Shown here one piece after another: positions 1 to 8,194 of a stretch of DNA of 64,000 bases (positions are counted from its first letter, which is position 1; every line of letters starts with the position of its first letter). Where the stretch lies: the NCBI GenBank assembly GCA_965372405.1, contig CBDVCE010000021.1, positions 1-64,000 of the forward strand. Reading direction: 5' to 3'. The position numbers and the translations under genes are program-made. The stretch is from Sunxiuqinia sp965372405. Lineage in GTDB: Bacteria; Bacteroidota; Bacteroidia; Bacteroidales; Prolixibacteraceae. The notes under the pieces are model-generated. The model was not told where the DNA came from, did not search any database, and saw only the letters and a program-made list of their open reading frames with translations.

Positions 1-15
1 AAACTTTCCTCTATA

Positions 16-36
16 CCCCGAGGCAGAGCCTCGAGG
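16..36. repeat. Short palindrome (REP-like hairpin)
   Basis: A CGAGGC/GCCTCG stem (19-24 and 28-33) closes an AGA loop and is extended by two outer C-G pairs after one mismatch. The same hexamer-stem plus AGA-loop design recurs in the larger palindromes near 15100 and 36671. It sits immediately upstream of a reading frame that has lost its beginning. Calling it a REP-like element is inference. Confidence 0.45.
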
Positions 37-47
37 AATTCTCTTGA

Positions 48-458
48 TTAAAAACTAGACTTAAATATGAGACAAAAAGATACTTTGCGAATGAAATCAT
101 ACTGCAAAGCAGCGAACGAAACTTTTGGGAATATCACCACTGGGTATATAATAAAGATTTTAAAGCATTTGAAACAATTAAGCCATACTTAAGGTCTATT
201 GATATCTCAAGGACAGATAAAGTAATTTGTTTTGCTGATGAAAGTATAAACATTTCGCTCTATTTTATGGATCAGAAAGGATACACAAAATACGGATACG
301 CACATTTATCAGATATGGAACGCATTGAATATGCAATCAAGAATGGATGCAAATACCTCATATTAAGAGAAGATCAATTAGAAAGCATTGAAACAATTCA
401 CCCATTCTTAAAGAATAAGATAGGGCAATATCATAACTTAATCATATTTTCTCTATAA
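48..458 (+). pseudogene. Truncated C-terminal end of a membrane glycosyltransferase-like protein
   Basis: Frame 3 is open from just after a TGA at 45-47 to the stop at 458, giving about 136 residues. There is no ATG before 267. The peptide contains a segment like the soluble tail of Bacteroidota GT39/GT-C family membrane proteins: 'PYLRSIDISRTDKV', then a 'SINISLYFMDQKGYT' motif, then a 'GCKYLIL' strand. All membrane helices expected of that family are missing. The frame starts next to the hairpin at 16-36, so truncation by rearrangement is likely. A frameshifted N-terminal half to the left of the window cannot be excluded. An ATG at 267 could yield 63 residues, but that would not be a functional enzyme. 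Confidence 0.5.
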
Positions 459-476
459 TCATATTTCAAGAAATTA

Positions 477-1205
477 TCAACTTTTAAGATAGTTCTCTAA
501 ATACTCCTGAGCTTTTTTGACATGCGGTTCACGACTCTCGTAAAATTTGTAAAATGCTAGTCCTTTGCTTACCCCAAAACAAGAACATTTATTGACATTA
601 TAAAAATATTTCAACACCTCTTCAATTTCTTTGGCAGTGTTAACATGCTCATGTTTTAGTAGAGTTTCATAATTAAGTTTGTATTTAATCCTGAACTCTA
701 GTCCGGTTGTAAACATCCACCCCAACCTCCATAAGATTGTTCCCTCGTTTGGTATTGCTGATCTCAAAGTACCATTTTTGCTTAACAACAAACATGTTTT
801 AGCGACGACCTTAGGCAAATCGGTAATATGTTCAAAAGTGGCAACAGAACAAATACGATCATACTTTTCCTTTAAATCAACTTCATCAATATCAGCGTAA
901 ATCAGATTTATTTTATTCAATAGAGGTGAGCCAGCATATAATTTTTTGTATGGTTCAATAATATCATAATGAGCTGGTTGTTCATATCTTAATTGATTTA
1001 AGGTTCCTGCTCCGATCTCCAGGGTACGTTTATTGTTATCGTCCTGTACATCCGCAGCAACTTTTTTATGCAGCCATGCTTCCATTTTTTGTGCTGCTCC
1101 CGAAGCTACAGTCTCCCCTTCTCTATTACTTTTATAATGCTCGTTATAAATTTTCGTATATGCTTCGTTAAGCTCTATTCGTTGTTTTGGAAATTTTTCA
1201 AACAT
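477..1205 (-). CDS. Class I SAM-dependent methyltransferase
   Basis: This 242-residue protein probably transfers a methyl group from S-adenosylmethionine to an unidentified acceptor. Motif I is visible near residue 100 as 'LEIGAGTLNQL', followed by the acidic 'DIIEPY' that would bind the ribose and by 'ICSVATFEHITDLP', typical of the Methyltransf_11/23 fold. There is no signal peptide or membrane segment, so it should be cytosolic. It lies 10 bp downstream of the large membrane protein gene on the same strand and is probably cotranscribed. With a glycosyltransferase gene close by, a lipid-linked sugar or surface glycan is a plausible substrate, but this is inference from context only. Confidence 0.7.
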   Translation of the reverse strand: MFEKFPKQRIELNEAYTKIYNEHYKSNREGETVASGAAQKMEAWLHKKVAADVQDDNNKRTLEIGAGTLNQLRYEQPAHYDIIEPYKKLYAGSPLLNKINLIYADIDEVDLKEKYDRICSVATFEHITDLPKVVAKTCLLLSKNGTLRSAIPNEGTILWRLGWMFTTGLEFRIKYKLNYETLLKHEHVNTAKEIEEVLKYFYNVNKCSCFGVSKGLAFYKFYESREPHVKKAQEYLENYLKS

Positions 1206-1215
1206 TGGTTAACAG

Positions 1216-3558
1216 TTAGTTTTGAGATATTTTATTCAAGATATTATTAGAAATATCCATTGAAATCTTTCTGCCATTTAAAAAAGATTGTTCTTTATCT
1301 GTAGAAAATAGCTGAAGCCCTTCTTGTCTAATCAATAGGCCATCAATCAGCGTGCTTCCATTCTTTAAAACATTATTGCGAATTGAAAGTTTTACTCGCT
1401 CACTCTCGACTTTTGTTTCAAAAGAAAACTCAACTAAAGCCCATTCTCCATCAAATCCTTTTATATGCCGATGAATATCAGAATAAAAATAATTAACGAT
1501 AGAATCATCTAACGGATTTTTTTGAATCAACTCAATATTAGCCCTCATTCTACCATCCTCTGAATAATTTCTCACCCAGAAGCTTACGTAAATATTCTTC
1601 CCGTTAGCAATCCCATTAAGCTCTTTTTGGAATAATAGATTCCATTGTTGATGCAGAATATTTAATGAACAATCACCATCATATCCCTGATTCATTTCAA
1701 ATTCTTCAAAACTATAGTAATCAAAATACAAAGTCGAATCTGACACAAAATACTCACCCTTTTTAATGAATTTTGAATGATTTATTTTTGAAACAAGCTC
1801 TTGTTTATATCCACCAGAAAGTGACTTCAGATCTTCTACAAACAAACGTTTTAACTGGAAGTGATCATTCTCATACAACAAATCTGCAATCCTTGAAATT
1901 CGTTGTTCATCCTCATTCAAATATGCAGTTTTATTAACTAAAAGTAAAAAAGGTTTTTTACTTTTAAGTTGATCCAGCACTTTACTGTAATTCAATGGTT
2001 CAGTAACCAATTGATAGTTCAGGTATGTTTGCTCAATAGAAGTTCGGCTAAGAATTACTCCATTTGTTGGTAATCCTGTTTTTAGAGATAGGTTCATTGT
2101 TAATTCTGCAGTTCCATCTTTACTATCAATCCATATATTTTCAGAGCCAACATGAAAATAAGGAAGCGGAAATATCGCCTGATAATCATCTACATTAATA
2201 TCTTTTGACCATTCATTTGTCACCGTTTGATTTATCTTATCTTCAAGCATTGCATTTCGATTTGCCAAAATGGCACTAGTTGAGGATATATTCCAATAAC
2301 CATCAAATAACAAAATAGTAGCTACTGAGATAATCTTCCATTTAAAACTCGTATTTCCTTCAAGCCACTTCTTATAAACCACATAAAAGAATACAATATT
2401 AATCATGTAGAAGAAAAGCCAACTAAAACGAGCTAAAGCCCTAAGTTGACGAATTGGTCCCAGAAAATCTACAAGTCCGTTTAACCCAAAAATAAAAGGG
2501 ATTCCGAATGAAAATAGCAAAGCAGCAAAGGAAGCCCAAAACAATTGATTTAAAATCGGCGAATCAGTTACTTTCCAAAAAGCTTTTCGGGTAATTAATC
2601 TTCGAACAAATATGACTGAACCATACAAGAAAGCCCCAAGTGCACCAACACCAATAAAAGCTAATGACTCCCATTGTATGTGCCGAAATACAGTAACATG
2701 TTTCGTTATAAAAGAATAAGGAAAACCAGAGGGAAGAAATATTCCGACAGGATGTGCTTTATATGCAAAAAAGCCATATGGGAAAGCCGTCCGGTCAACT
2801 ACCACATCATTAAAAGTCATCATTAACTGAATGATAACCACTGGTAAAACCAATTGCACCAGAAACATGAAAAAGCTATACGAATAAGCTTTTAACCGAG
2901 TACGATTCTTCCAGAGATAATTTGCCCAGTAGAAGCCAATCATAAAACCAAAAAATCCAACAAAATATAAATGAGTTCCGGATGCAAGGAAAGTTACCAG
3001 AGCTATTTGCAAGCTAATCTTCACAGATGGGTTTTTATCAAAACGTATGATCAGATATATCATCCATGGAATCCAGAACAAATATACAAGTGAAAAATGC
3101 CCTCCCATTCTGGCAATTTGAGGTGATAACATGCAAATTCCAATTGCAACAAGGGAAGAATACCACCAAGACAAACCTAATTCATATAGAATAAGGAACA
3201 TGATCAGTGCCGCAATAAGTATGGATAATATCATACTCATATTTAAAATACCAACAATATGATCAGACAAATCAACAAAATTATTACTCACAAACTTTAG
3301 TGGATTAACAAGAAAGGGCTGACAACCAGTAAAAAAAACCATCTCGCCAAACGGATAGTTCATACCATTTACCCGATGAAGGCTGGTATCATGTTGCATA
3401 TGGTAAATTGCACCATAATACGCCTGAAATCCATCTCCTGAAACTGTGAAATAATAATTATTTGGATCAGAGATAATCCTCCCAAAAAAAAAGGATAAAA
3501 TAATAATGGATAACAAGAGAGTTAGAACAAGACCCTTAAGTTTGGTGGTTATATTCAT
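1216..3558 (-). CDS. Large polytopic GT-C-like membrane protein with C-terminal beta-rich domain
   Basis: The 780-residue protein starts with a hydrophobic helix (about residues 10-28) followed by a short loop 'SGDGFQAYYG', then roughly ten more hydrophobic segments up to about residue 430. This resembles GT-C fold glycosyltransferases and YfhO-like proteins that use polyprenyl-phosphate sugars. An acidic residue in the first periplasmic loop (SGDG) is the usual position of the GT-C catalytic Asp. Residues 430-780 are soluble and beta-rich, ending in a stretch that reads like a jelly-roll carbohydrate-binding fold. The gene is divergent from the GtrB-like gene at 3620, whose product could supply a polyprenyl-phosphate sugar donor. 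Exact family and substrate are unknown. Confidence 0.55.
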   Translation of the reverse strand: MNITTKLKGLVLTLLLSIIILSFFFGRIISDPNNYYFTVSGDGFQAYYGAIYHMQHDTSLHRVNGMNYPFGEMVFFTGCQPFLVNPLKFVSNNFVDLSDHIVGILNMSMILSILIAALIMFLILYELGLSWWYSSLVAIGICMLSPQIARMGGHFSLVYLFWIPWMIYLIIRFDKNPSVKISLQIALVTFLASGTHLYFVGFFGFMIGFYWANYLWKNRTRLKAYSYSFFMFLVQLVLPVVIIQLMMTFNDVVVDRTAFPYGFFAYKAHPVGIFLPSGFPYSFITKHVTVFRHIQWESLAFIGVGALGAFLYGSVIFVRRLITRKAFWKVTDSPILNQLFWASFAALLFSFGIPFIFGLNGLVDFLGPIRQLRALARFSWLFFYMINIVFFYVVYKKWLEGNTSFKWKIISVATILLFDGYWNISSTSAILANRNAMLEDKINQTVTNEWSKDINVDDYQAIFPLPYFHVGSENIWIDSKDGTAELTMNLSLKTGLPTNGVILSRTSIEQTYLNYQLVTEPLNYSKVLDQLKSKKPFLLLVNKTAYLNEDEQRISRIADLLYENDHFQLKRLFVEDLKSLSGGYKQELVSKINHSKFIKKGEYFVSDSTLYFDYYSFEEFEMNQGYDGDCSLNILHQQWNLLFQKELNGIANGKNIYVSFWVRNYSEDGRMRANIELIQKNPLDDSIVNYFYSDIHRHIKGFDGEWALVEFSFETKVESERVKLSIRNNVLKNGSTLIDGLLIRQEGLQLFSTDKEQSFLNGRKISMDISNNILNKISQN

Positions 3559-3619
3559 TTTTCTGCTCTAGTATTTTTACAAATTAAGCTATATTTACCT
3601 ATTAAATAAATATCCGATA

Positions 3620-4549
3620 ATGAATTCTTCGAAAAAAGTTTCAATTGTTATTCCTTGTTTTAATGAAGAGAAAGTATTGGAGCAGTTCTTTCTTGAACTA
3701 AGTAAGCAATTGCCGACTTCATGCACTTTTGAAATAATTTTCATTAACGATGGAAGTCAAGATAACACTCTTCATATTATCAAAAAACTTGTTTCAGAAA
3801 ATAGTTCAATAAACTATATTTCTTTTTCACGGAACTTTGGCCATCAAAATGCTCTCAAAGCTGGATATGACTATGCAACAGGCGATTGTGCTATTTCCAT
3901 GGATGCTGATCTGCAACATCCACCATCTTTAATCATATCTCTTATTGAAAAATGGAACGAAGGATTTGATATCGTCAATACCATCAGAAAAGATCATGAC
4001 AGCATTTCTTTAAGAAAAAAGTTGGGCTCAAAGCTATTTTATCAATTGATCAATCGTCTCTCGGATGTAGAGATTGGTAAAGGCATGGCTGATTTTCGAT
4101 TGCTTGATCGCAAAGTTTTGGATCAATTGAAACACTTTACTGAAAATTTTATCTTTTTTAGAGGAATAGTTCCCTGGCTTGGTTTTAAACAAGCAAATAT
4201 CCCTTACCAAGCTGCAGAACGTTTAGCTGGTGAAACTAAATACACGTTCAAAAAAATGCTGCATTTTGCCTCGGCTGGAGTGACCTCCTTCAGTGTCAGA
4301 CCCCTTAGATATTCCATTTACCTGGGGCTATTCTTTGCAACACTTGCATTTTTGTATGTAATTTTTGCCATTTTTGCTTTCCTCTTTACAGATCAAACAA
4401 TTACCGGTTGGACATCTTTAATCGTCAGCATCATGTTTTTTGGAGGGATCAACTTAATTATGCTTGGTATCATTGGTGAATATTTAGGTAAGCTTTTCAT
4501 TGAAAACAAGCGTAGACCCAACTACCTCATAGACGAGACTAACTTATAA
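3620..4549 (+). CDS. GT2 polyprenyl-phosphate glycosyltransferase (GtrB/DPM1-like)
   Basis: The 309-residue enzyme should transfer a sugar from a nucleotide donor to polyprenyl phosphate at the cytoplasmic face of the inner membrane. The GT-A domain occupies about residues 1-210, with 'VSIVIPCFNEE' at the start, 'INDGSQDNT', and the metal-binding DAD in 'SMDADLQHPP' near residue 97. Two transmembrane helices follow (about 235-260 and 268-293), as in GtrB and bacterial dolichyl-phosphate mannose synthase homologues. It is divergently transcribed from the GT-C-like gene with a 61-bp intergenic region, which fits a donor-synthesis and transfer pair. The sugar cannot be read from the sequence. 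Confidence 0.85.
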   Translation: MNSSKKVSIVIPCFNEEKVLEQFFLELSKQLPTSCTFEIIFINDGSQDNTLHIIKKLVSENSSINYISFSRNFGHQNALKAGYDYATGDCAISMDADLQHPPSLIISLIEKWNEGFDIVNTIRKDHDSISLRKKLGSKLFYQLINRLSDVEIGKGMADFRLLDRKVLDQLKHFTENFIFFRGIVPWLGFKQANIPYQAAERLAGETKYTFKKMLHFASAGVTSFSVRPLRYSIYLGLFFATLAFLYVIFAIFAFLFTDQTITGWTSLIVSIMFFGGINLIMLGIIGEYLGKLFIENKRRPNYLIDETNL

Positions 4550-4585
4550 AACCATCTTCTTATTTTAATTTCCACACTGATGCCT

Positions 4586-4593
4586 TAACTTTG
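4586..4593 (+). promoter_or_regulatory. Bacteroidota -7 box (TAACTTTG) before transporter relic
   Basis: TAACTTTG matches the Bacteroidota -7 consensus TAnnTTTG and lies 15 bp before the ATG at 4608. It suggests that the collapsed transporter gene downstream still carries its original promoter. Confidence 0.45.
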
Positions 4594-4607
4594 GATAAAA
4601 CTCGTTT

Positions 4608-4847
4608 ATGTCAAAATCTCTGATGAACAATCAGGTTAAGTTTGGAACGATGCCTGTTTTTTTAACAGCCCTATCGACCATACTTGGAGCTATCCTCTTT
4701 CTTCGTTTTGGCTGGGCAGTGGGTCAGGTTGGTTTTTTCGGGGTAATCGGAATCATAATTCTGGGTTATATTCTTCTGGGACATCCTGACTGGGAAAAAG
4801 GAATCATCAAAATCGTTGCTCTATACCCTCACCAGCATATTGAATAG
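4608..4847 (+). pseudogene. Internally deleted SLC12-type (cation-chloride cotransporter/amino acid permease) relic
   Basis: The 79-residue frame joins two distant parts of one family. Residues 1-57 read like the N-terminus and first helix of APC-superfamily SLC12-like transporters ('KFGTMPVFLTALSTILGA', 'LRFGWAVGQVGF'). Residues 58-79 ('GHPDWEKGIIKIVALYP') match the conserved segment of their C-terminal cytosolic domain. An intact member has roughly 700 residues, so most transmembrane helices are gone and the frame stops soon after the junction. The simplest reading is a large in-frame deletion followed by loss of the 3' end. The upstream promoter appears intact. The peptide cannot be a working transporter. 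Confidence 0.7.
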
Positions 4848-4931
4848 CTTAAGTAACTATCATTCTATAATTGGTAATTGGTGATGTAATAAATTTGAAA
4901 CTTTTTCGCCATAATCTTTTAAATTATCCGT

Positions 4932-4939
4932 TATCTTTG
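4932..4939 (+). promoter_or_regulatory. Bacteroidota -7 box (TATCTTTG) of coaD
   Basis: TATCTTTG matches TAnnTTTG exactly and ends 24 bp before the coaD ATG at 4964. Because it lies inside the longer open frame that begins at 4871, it argues against that upstream start. No convincing -33 TTTG was found at the usual distance. Confidence 0.55.
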
Positions 4940-4963
4940 AAGCAAGAACAAAATCCAAAATCT

Positions 4964-5446
4964 ATGGAACGAATTGCAATATTCCCCGGATCATTTGATC
5001 CATTTACTATCGGTCACGAAAGTATTGTAAAAAGGGCATTGCCTATGTTTGACAAAGTGGTAGTGATGATTGGTTTAAACACCAACAAGCAATCATTCTT
5101 TAAACTAAGTAGCAAGTTAAAGTGGATTGAACAGGTATTTGAAAATGAACATAAAGTGGTGGTTAAGAGCTACAAAGGCCTTACCGTTGATTTTTGCAAA
5201 AAGGTAAATGCCCAATATATTTTAAGGGGAATCAGAACTTCATCAGACTTTGAATATGAGCGTGCAATAGCGCAAGTTAATAAGCAAATGCACCCCGAAA
5301 TTGAAACCGTATTCTTACTTACGATGCCAGAGCATACACCTGTTAATTCTTCAATTGTAAGAGATATTATCAGACATGGTGGCGATGCAAGTCAGTTTCT
5401 GCCAGCGGGTTTAAATATGGAAGAATTTAAGGATCATGAAGATTAG
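4964..5446 (+). CDS. coaD: Phosphopantetheine adenylyltransferase
   Basis: CoaD makes dephospho-CoA from ATP and 4'-phosphopantetheine, the penultimate step of coenzyme A synthesis. The 160-residue protein has the usual family length. It opens with the nucleotidyltransferase motif 'GSFDPFTIGHESIV' (catalytic GH) and ends with 'NSSIVRDIIRHGGD', equivalent to the ISSTxVR motif; 'LRGIRTSSDFEYE' is also conserved. The frame is open from 4871, but the ATG at 4964 fits the family N-terminus and lies 24 bp after a TATCTTTG promoter box, so it is preferred. The 3' end overlaps the next gene by 11 bp. Confidence 0.95.
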   Translation: MERIAIFPGSFDPFTIGHESIVKRALPMFDKVVVMIGLNTNKQSFFKLSSKLKWIEQVFENEHKVVVKSYKGLTVDFCKKVNAQYILRGIRTSSDFEYERAIAQVNKQMHPEIETVFLLTMPEHTPVNSSIVRDIIRHGGDASQFLPAGLNMEEFKDHED

Positions 5447-6848
5447 CCTGACTCTTTTCTTTCTCTTTTTATTGAATCATATTTTTGCTGCCGAATTGAC
5501 TACAATCACCGGGCATGCGCCAGGATATTCGAATTCTGAAATTTTATTTTATCAATACAAAGATCCAATCTCCGAAGAAATAGAGGAACTATTCAAACTC
5601 AGGTTTGATGAGAATGGCAACTTCAAGGCAAACGTTCAGCTTGAGAATGTTACTCATGCATTTGCTGATTTTGATAGTTATTCGGCTAACATCTTTTTAA
5701 TTCCCGGTAAATCTTACCAAATCATTTTACCTACTCGCAAGAAGATTACAAGCAGTCAGCGCCACAATCCTTTTTTCAAACCATTTAAAGTACAACTAGC
5801 TATAAAAAATTCGGATGAAACTGAACTCAATCGAAAAATTAGAGAGCTCGAAAAAGCTTTTATAAAAACAGAAGGGAGATTCTTCGAAAAGATTTACAGA
5901 AAAAAATCATCCGCAGCTGTTGATTCTGTACAAACAATTATGAATCGTGATTTCCCAAAGAGTTCTGATTCGTTTTTTGAAGATTATAAATTCTATCGAT
6001 TGGCTTTTGCTGAATATGTTCTTCATAAAGGTGAAAATGAAAATTTCACATTGAAGTATTTCAACAATCACAAACCCAATTTCACAGTTGCTCCATATAA
6101 AACGTTATTCAATCGTATCTACTCCGACTTCTTTTCTCAATTGACAAACTCTGTTAATGGTGCCGAATTTCGAAAGATTCTTGGTAGTTCCGATCTTTCA
6201 CAAATCGAAAGTTACTTGATGAAAAATCAATATCTAAATTCAGAAACAGCTCAGTTGGTTATTTTGAAATCAATTCATGATGCTTTTCATCAAGGACAAT
6301 TCTCGCAAAAAAGCTTGCTCTCGTTACTAAGTAAAATTCAGGCAGGAAGTTGGAGCCCAGCTCGAAAAGCAATTGCAAAAAGGCTCGAAAAGAAATTGAC
6401 TCATCTCCTACCCCATACAAAAGCTCCTTCTATTTCATTCACTAATTTTAATAGTAAAAGCTATTCATTAGTTGATTATCGCGGAAAATTAGTTTATCTA
6501 CATTTCACAAGAATCACAAACCCCATTTGCAAGCAACATTTAAATGCATTGAAAAAGCTACCAGAGGCAGTGAAAAATGACATCACCATTGTTAATCTGG
6601 TTCTTGAAGAAGAAAGACCAGAGCTGGAACATATTTCGATGCAAAATTGGGAGGGACAATTCTTTGTCGTTTCTGACGAAATTGCTGAACAATGGAAAGT
6701 AAAGAGTTTCCCTAGCTCATTCTTAATTGATGAAACAGGAAAGCTTATTTTTTCACCAGCAAATAATCCATTGGATGGATTCAACAAACAGATTGGGGTT
6801 TTCCTTCAAAAAAGACATCTTGAAAAGTTAAGAAATCAAGCCAGATAA
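5436..6848 (+). CDS. Secreted thioredoxin-like/redoxin-domain protein without a CxxC motif
   Basis: This 470-residue protein has a signal peptide (about residues 1-19) and an N-terminal beta-rich region, common in Bacteroidota TlpA-like proteins. The middle is alpha-helical, and the C-terminal thioredoxin/AhpC-TSA fold covers about residues 325-460. In the redoxin domain the usual WCxxC becomes 'NPICKQH', leaving only Cys365, so ordinary disulfide exchange is unlikely. The cis-Pro loop region 'VKSFPSSFLID' is present. It overlaps coaD by 11 bp and converges with the Nudix gene, overlapping it by 13 bp. The likely location is the periplasm or the periplasmic face of a membrane. A one-cysteine peroxidase-like or purely structural role is possible. 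Confidence 0.65.
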   Translation: MKISLTLFFLFLLNHIFAAELTTITGHAPGYSNSEILFYQYKDPISEEIEELFKLRFDENGNFKANVQLENVTHAFADFDSYSANIFLIPGKSYQIILPTRKKITSSQRHNPFFKPFKVQLAIKNSDETELNRKIRELEKAFIKTEGRFFEKIYRKKSSAAVDSVQTIMNRDFPKSSDSFFEDYKFYRLAFAEYVLHKGENENFTLKYFNNHKPNFTVAPYKTLFNRIYSDFFSQLTNSVNGAEFRKILGSSDLSQIESYLMKNQYLNSETAQLVILKSIHDAFHQGQFSQKSLLSLLSKIQAGSWSPARKAIAKRLEKKLTHLLPHTKAPSISFTNFNSKSYSLVDYRGKLVYLHFTRITNPICKQHLNALKKLPEAVKNDITIVNLVLEEERPELEHISMQNWEGQFFVVSDEIAEQWKVKSFPSSFLIDETGKLIFSPANNPLDGFNKQIGVFLQKRHLEKLRNQAR

Positions 6849-7462
6849 TTGTCCAGCAATTCAATCAAATTATTATAAGTGGTATCATAAACTTCTTTCA
6901 AATCGTTTTTTGCGAACCAACGAACCTTTTCAATATGTTCAGAGGTTTGCGGAGTTGGCTCTTCATTTCCGTTATAAACCATCTCAAACCAAAAAGTTTC
7001 TTTCAAAACCAAATTATCATCTGAATTAATATATGGAGAGAAATACAAATGAAAAGTAGAATTAAGTTGCTTTTTGATCTTCACATTTCTTAATCCACAT
7101 TCTTCTTCAACCTCTCGAATTGCAGCTTGTTCAATAGATTCTCCATCCTCAATTTTCCCTTTTGGCAAATCCCATCTGCCAAATCGACTAATAAAAAGGA
7201 TTTCTGATTTTGAGTTGTTAAGCAATCCACCAGCGGCAGGTATTTTTGTTAATTTTTCACAAAAGCTTTTCCATATTTTTTCGGGATCAGAACAAACAAC
7301 ATCCAAGTTTTCAGTTAGTTCCATAAATGAATACTTTGAAAATAGCCTCTCGGAATCACTATGACACTCTATACCAGCTACTTGTGTTTTGTTATTTTTT
7401 AGTGAAGTTTTGTTTTTATGGTAAAAACACAACACATTGTCATTGAAAAAAACTTTGTACAT
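6836..7462 (-). CDS. Nudix hydrolase
   Basis: The 208-residue protein belongs to the Nudix family, which hydrolyses a nucleoside diphosphate linked to another group using divalent metal. The Nudix box is complete ('GKIEDGESIEQAAIREV' followed by EEECGL), fitting Gx5Ex7REUxEExGU, at about residues 121-143. An N-terminal stretch of about 85 residues precedes it and resembles a small Bacteroidota-specific extension. The product is cytosolic and the substrate cannot be deduced. The start codon is only 32 bp from the divergent pyrE start, and the pyrE -7 box overlaps the Nudix initiation codon. The two genes may therefore influence each other's transcription. Confidence 0.85.
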   Translation of the reverse strand: MYKVFFNDNVLCFYHKNKTSLKNNKTQVAGIECHSDSERLFSKYSFMELTENLDVVCSDPEKIWKSFCEKLTKIPAAGGLLNNSKSEILFISRFGRWDLPKGKIEDGESIEQAAIREVEEECGLRNVKIKKQLNSTFHLYFSPYINSDDNLVLKETFWFEMVYNGNEEPTPQTSEHIEKVRWFAKNDLKEVYDTTYNNLIELLDNYLA

Positions 7463-7465
7463 TTG
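7458..7465 (+). promoter_or_regulatory. Bacteroidota promoter of pyrE (TTG-N18-TACATTTG)
   Basis: TACATTTG fits TAnnTTTG and is preceded by TTG at 7437-7439 after 18 bp, close to the usual 19-21 bp spacing. The pyrE ATG is 29 bp downstream. The box overlaps the start codon (7460-7462) of the divergent Nudix gene. Confidence 0.55.
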
Positions 7466-7494
7466 TCAAGAATTCAAGAAAAAAGAAAAACATC

Positions 7495-8127
7495 ATGCAA
7501 GAAACTCATTTAGAAGTAACTAAACGACTCGTACAAATTAACACAATAAAAATCCAACCATCAAACCCATTCACATGGGCTTCAGGATGGAAGGCTCCGA
7601 TATACTGTGACAACCGTAAATTATTGTCATACCCTGATGCACGTACTTTCGTTCGTGACGAGTTTGTAAAAATCGTTCGTGAAAAATATCCACATGCAGA
7701 AGTAATAGCCGGTGTTGCAACTGGTGCAATTGCTATTGGAATGTTGGTTGCTCAGGAACTTGGGTTACCATTTATTTACGTTCGTGCAAAACCAAAAGGG
7801 CATGGCCTTGAAAACCTGATTGAAGGTGATCTTAAGCCAGCAGACAAGGTCGTTGTTATCGAAGATTTGATATCAACTGGTATTAGTAGTTTGAAAGCTT
7901 CTGAAGCTATTTCAAATTTTGGTGGCGAAGTTCTGGGCATGTTAGCAATTTTCACGTACAATTTCCCAGTTGCACAAGAAAACTTTGAAAATGCAGGTAT
8001 TGAATTAACGACTTTAAGTAGATATAAAACATTGCTTGAAGTTGCATTGCAGTCAGGAGAAATTAAAGAATCAGATCTTGACTCACTCGACAAGTGGCGT
8101 AAAAACCCTTCTGAGTGGGGAAAATAA
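7495..8127 (+). CDS. pyrE: Orotate phosphoribosyltransferase
   Basis: PyrE joins orotate to PRPP to give orotidine 5'-monophosphate in pyrimidine synthesis. The 210-residue length matches the family. The N-terminal 'FTWASGWKAPIYCDNRKL' recognises orotate, and the PRPP-binding loop reads 'KVVVIEDLISTGISS' near residues 119-133. The flexible catalytic-loop region includes 'RAKPKGHGLENLIEG'. It stands alone here, without other pyr genes, followed by a clear intrinsic terminator at 8156-8180, so it appears monocistronic. Confidence 0.95.
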   Translation: MQETHLEVTKRLVQINTIKIQPSNPFTWASGWKAPIYCDNRKLLSYPDARTFVRDEFVKIVREKYPHAEVIAGVATGAIAIGMLVAQELGLPFIYVRAKPKGHGLENLIEGDLKPADKVVVIEDLISTGISSLKASEAISNFGGEVLGMLAIFTYNFPVAQENFENAGIELTTLSRYKTLLEVALQSGEIKESDLDSLDKWRKNPSEWGK

Positions 8128-8155
8128 AATAGAAATCACATCTCACAATTGATAT

Positions 8156-8180
8156 ATCCCCGGTTTTACCGGGGATTTTT
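8156..8180 (+). terminator. Intrinsic terminator after pyrE
   Basis: A CCCCGG/CCGGGG stem (8158-8163 with 8169-8174) closes a TTTTA loop, extended by two A-T pairs, and is followed by a run of five T. It lies 29 bp after the pyrE stop codon. Confidence 0.85.
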
Positions 8181-8194
8181 ATATTTACAAATCC

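Noticed and set aside
4871..4963. Upstream extension of coaD to 4871
   Set aside because: A TATCTTTG promoter box lies inside the extension and family proteins begin at the ATG at 4964.
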